In this document: positions 6,315 through 7,282 of the stretch, in pieces
Numbering within the stretch: position 1 is the stretch's first letter
Layout of the letters: every line of letters begins with the position of its first letter
Source: a bacterium
Lineage (GTDB): Bacteria > Pseudomonadota > Gammaproteobacteria > Burkholderiales > Methylophilaceae
Length of the DNA: 7,282 nucleotides
Assembly (NCBI GenBank): GCA_027310505.1
Contig: DAIDAS010000397.1
Coordinates: 1 to 7,282 of the forward strand
Reading direction: 5' to 3'
Translations under genes and position numbers: made by a program
The notes under the pieces: model-generated
What the model saw: the letters and a program-made list of their open reading frames with translations, nothing else
Told to the model about the DNA's origin: nothing
Databases searched by the model: none

Positions 6315-7282
6315 CTACTGGTGGTTGGGCCTATATTGATACAGGCGGAAACTCTCGCGCCGATCGGCGGCGCGCTTGCCTTGCCAGATCAGCTTCCATG
6401 ACGTTCCCGGCTCGATTTTCTCGCGATTGCGCTCATCTTGGAACAGATACAAATCGCAGTCCACGTGCTGGGTGGTCTCGAACGGCTGGGTGCGGATGTC
6501 GGCGTAATAATCCAGCAGCGCGCGTTGCGAATCTCCCACGTTCAGGCTGGTGACGCAGGCGTAACGGGCAGGCAGGGCTTTCTGCATGTCAGCGATCATG
6601 GCGCGGTAGCTTTTCGCGGCATCCAGCCAGGGGAGCCAGAGTGTCATCAGTAACCCCCAGACCATGGTAATGCCTACGGCCCAATCGGTGACTGCGGCCC
6701 GGTTGGAGCGTTTGGCCTTGAATACGACCATGCCCCAGATGAGCGTGACCGTGATTGCCGCAGCCGTTGTTTCCCAACTGAAGTGGGGAAGGTAGGCGGG
6801 AGACAGTTTGTGCATGCGTAACGCAAGCTTTTGCGGAAAATCGATCATCATGGCAAGCCACCCCAGCCAGATGAGAAAGCCCATTGACCCGAACAGCATG
6901 ATGCTGAACCAATCGAGCGCGCTGGCCATGCCGCGACGCAAGGCATCGATGGCGGCTCCCCCCAGGATGGCCAGGGGAATCAGCAATGGCAGTGCGTGGG
7001 TGTCCCGGCTTTCTGAGCCGAATCCCAGCAACAGTAGCGATCCTAGCAAAAACGTGAGTGCAAGCTGGAATTGAGGACGTTGCAGCAGGTGGTTGCGGTA
7101 ATGCCAGAGCGCCCAGAGGGCAAGCGGCAGTGCAGGCCAAGCGGACCAGCTCAGGGTTTTCAGGAAATACACCAGATTGTCGTTATCCAGTGCATGGGGA
7201 CCGCTCTGCAGCCAGGTTTGCAAGAGCTGGGGCGCGGTCTGCCACAGGGTGAACATCCAGATGCCCAGCCACGGGCTTGCGA
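6315..7282 (-). CDS. Glycosyltransferase family 39/ArnT-like membrane protein (C-terminal part, start beyond window)
   Basis: The frame stays open to the right edge (nine codons, including S-P-W-L-G-I-W, precede the first in-window ATG at 7256), so the N-terminus is missing. About 321 residues are seen. They hold roughly six hydrophobic membrane segments, including PALPLALWALW, LALTFLLGSLLLLGF, LPLLIPLAILGG, LFGSMGFLIWLGWLAMM, ITVTLIWGMVVF and ITMVWGLLMTLWLPWL. The ESRDTHALPLLIPLAIL stretch resembles the GT39/ArnT region where a basic/acidic loop leads into a proline-rich helix. A soluble, presumably periplasmic tail follows, with CVTSLNVGDSQRALLDYYAD and DCDLYLFQDERN. Such enzymes use polyprenyl-phosphate sugars to modify lipid A, glycans or proteins. 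The catalytic N-terminal loop is outside the window, so the acceptor cannot be guessed. It is not obviously linked in function to the Moco genes. Confidence 0.75.
   Translation of the reverse strand, partial: ASPWLGIWMFTLWQTAPQLLQTWLQSGPHALDNDNLVYFLKTLSWSAWPALPLALWALWHYRNHLLQRPQFQLALTFLLGSLLLLGFGSESRDTHALPLLIPLAILGGAAIDALRRGMASALDWFSIMLFGSMGFLIWLGWLAMMIDFPQKLALRMHKLSPAYLPHFSWETTAAAITVTLIWGMVVFKAKRSNRAAVTDWAVGITMVWGLLMTLWLPWLDAAKSYRAMIADMQKALPARYACVTSLNVGDSQRALLDYYADIRTQPFETTQHVDCDLYLFQDERNREKIEPGTSWKLIWQGKRAADRRESFRLYQYRPNHQ

Overview
The window reads as a chromosomal segment of a motile Gram-negative bacterium. It carries the first codons of the flagellar export gene flhB, an outer-membrane TonB-dependent receptor, a molybdenum cofactor (Moco) gene cluster and the end of a membrane glycosyltransferase. 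The protein style (FlhB N-terminus, ArnT/PMT-like glycosyltransferase, clustered moaA/mobA/mobB/moeA) and the moderately GC-rich composition suggest a proteobacterium. My guess is a betaproteobacterium of the Nitrosomonadales/Gallionellales type, but that is inferred, not shown. Every gene lies on the minus strand, so transcription runs from right to left.

Right end (6315-7282): C-terminal part of a multi-pass glycosyltransferase of the GT39/ArnT-like kind, cut by the window edge. Next comes a 167-base gap holding a good sigma70-type promoter that should drive moaA.

Centre (2613-6147): Moco block in the order moaA, a previously unlisted 47-codon frame, mobA, mobB, moeA. MoaA starts molybdopterin synthesis from GTP. 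MoeA inserts molybdate, MobA attaches GMP to make the bis-MGD form, and MobB is the GTP-binding partner of MobA. The reading frames are chained by short overlaps: a 1-base gap from moaA to the small ORF, ATGA from the small ORF to mobA, a 16-base overlap of mobA and mobB, and ATGA from mobB to moeA. This suggests translational coupling. moaC, moaD, moaE and mogA/moaB are not here and must be elsewhere.

Left part (230-2504): a complete 744-residue TonB-dependent receptor follows moeA after 108 bases. I see no terminator or convincing promoter in that gap, and a strong intrinsic terminator follows the receptor gene. It may therefore be the last gene of the Moco transcript, which makes a molybdenum-related substrate worth testing. 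At the far left, flhB begins 25 bases past the terminator, behind a perfect TATAAT and with almost no room for a leader.

I found no RNA genes, insertion sequences, CRISPR arrays or phage genes. The two observations I rate highest are the small coupled ORF between moaA and mobA, and the receptor apparently attached to the Moco operon.
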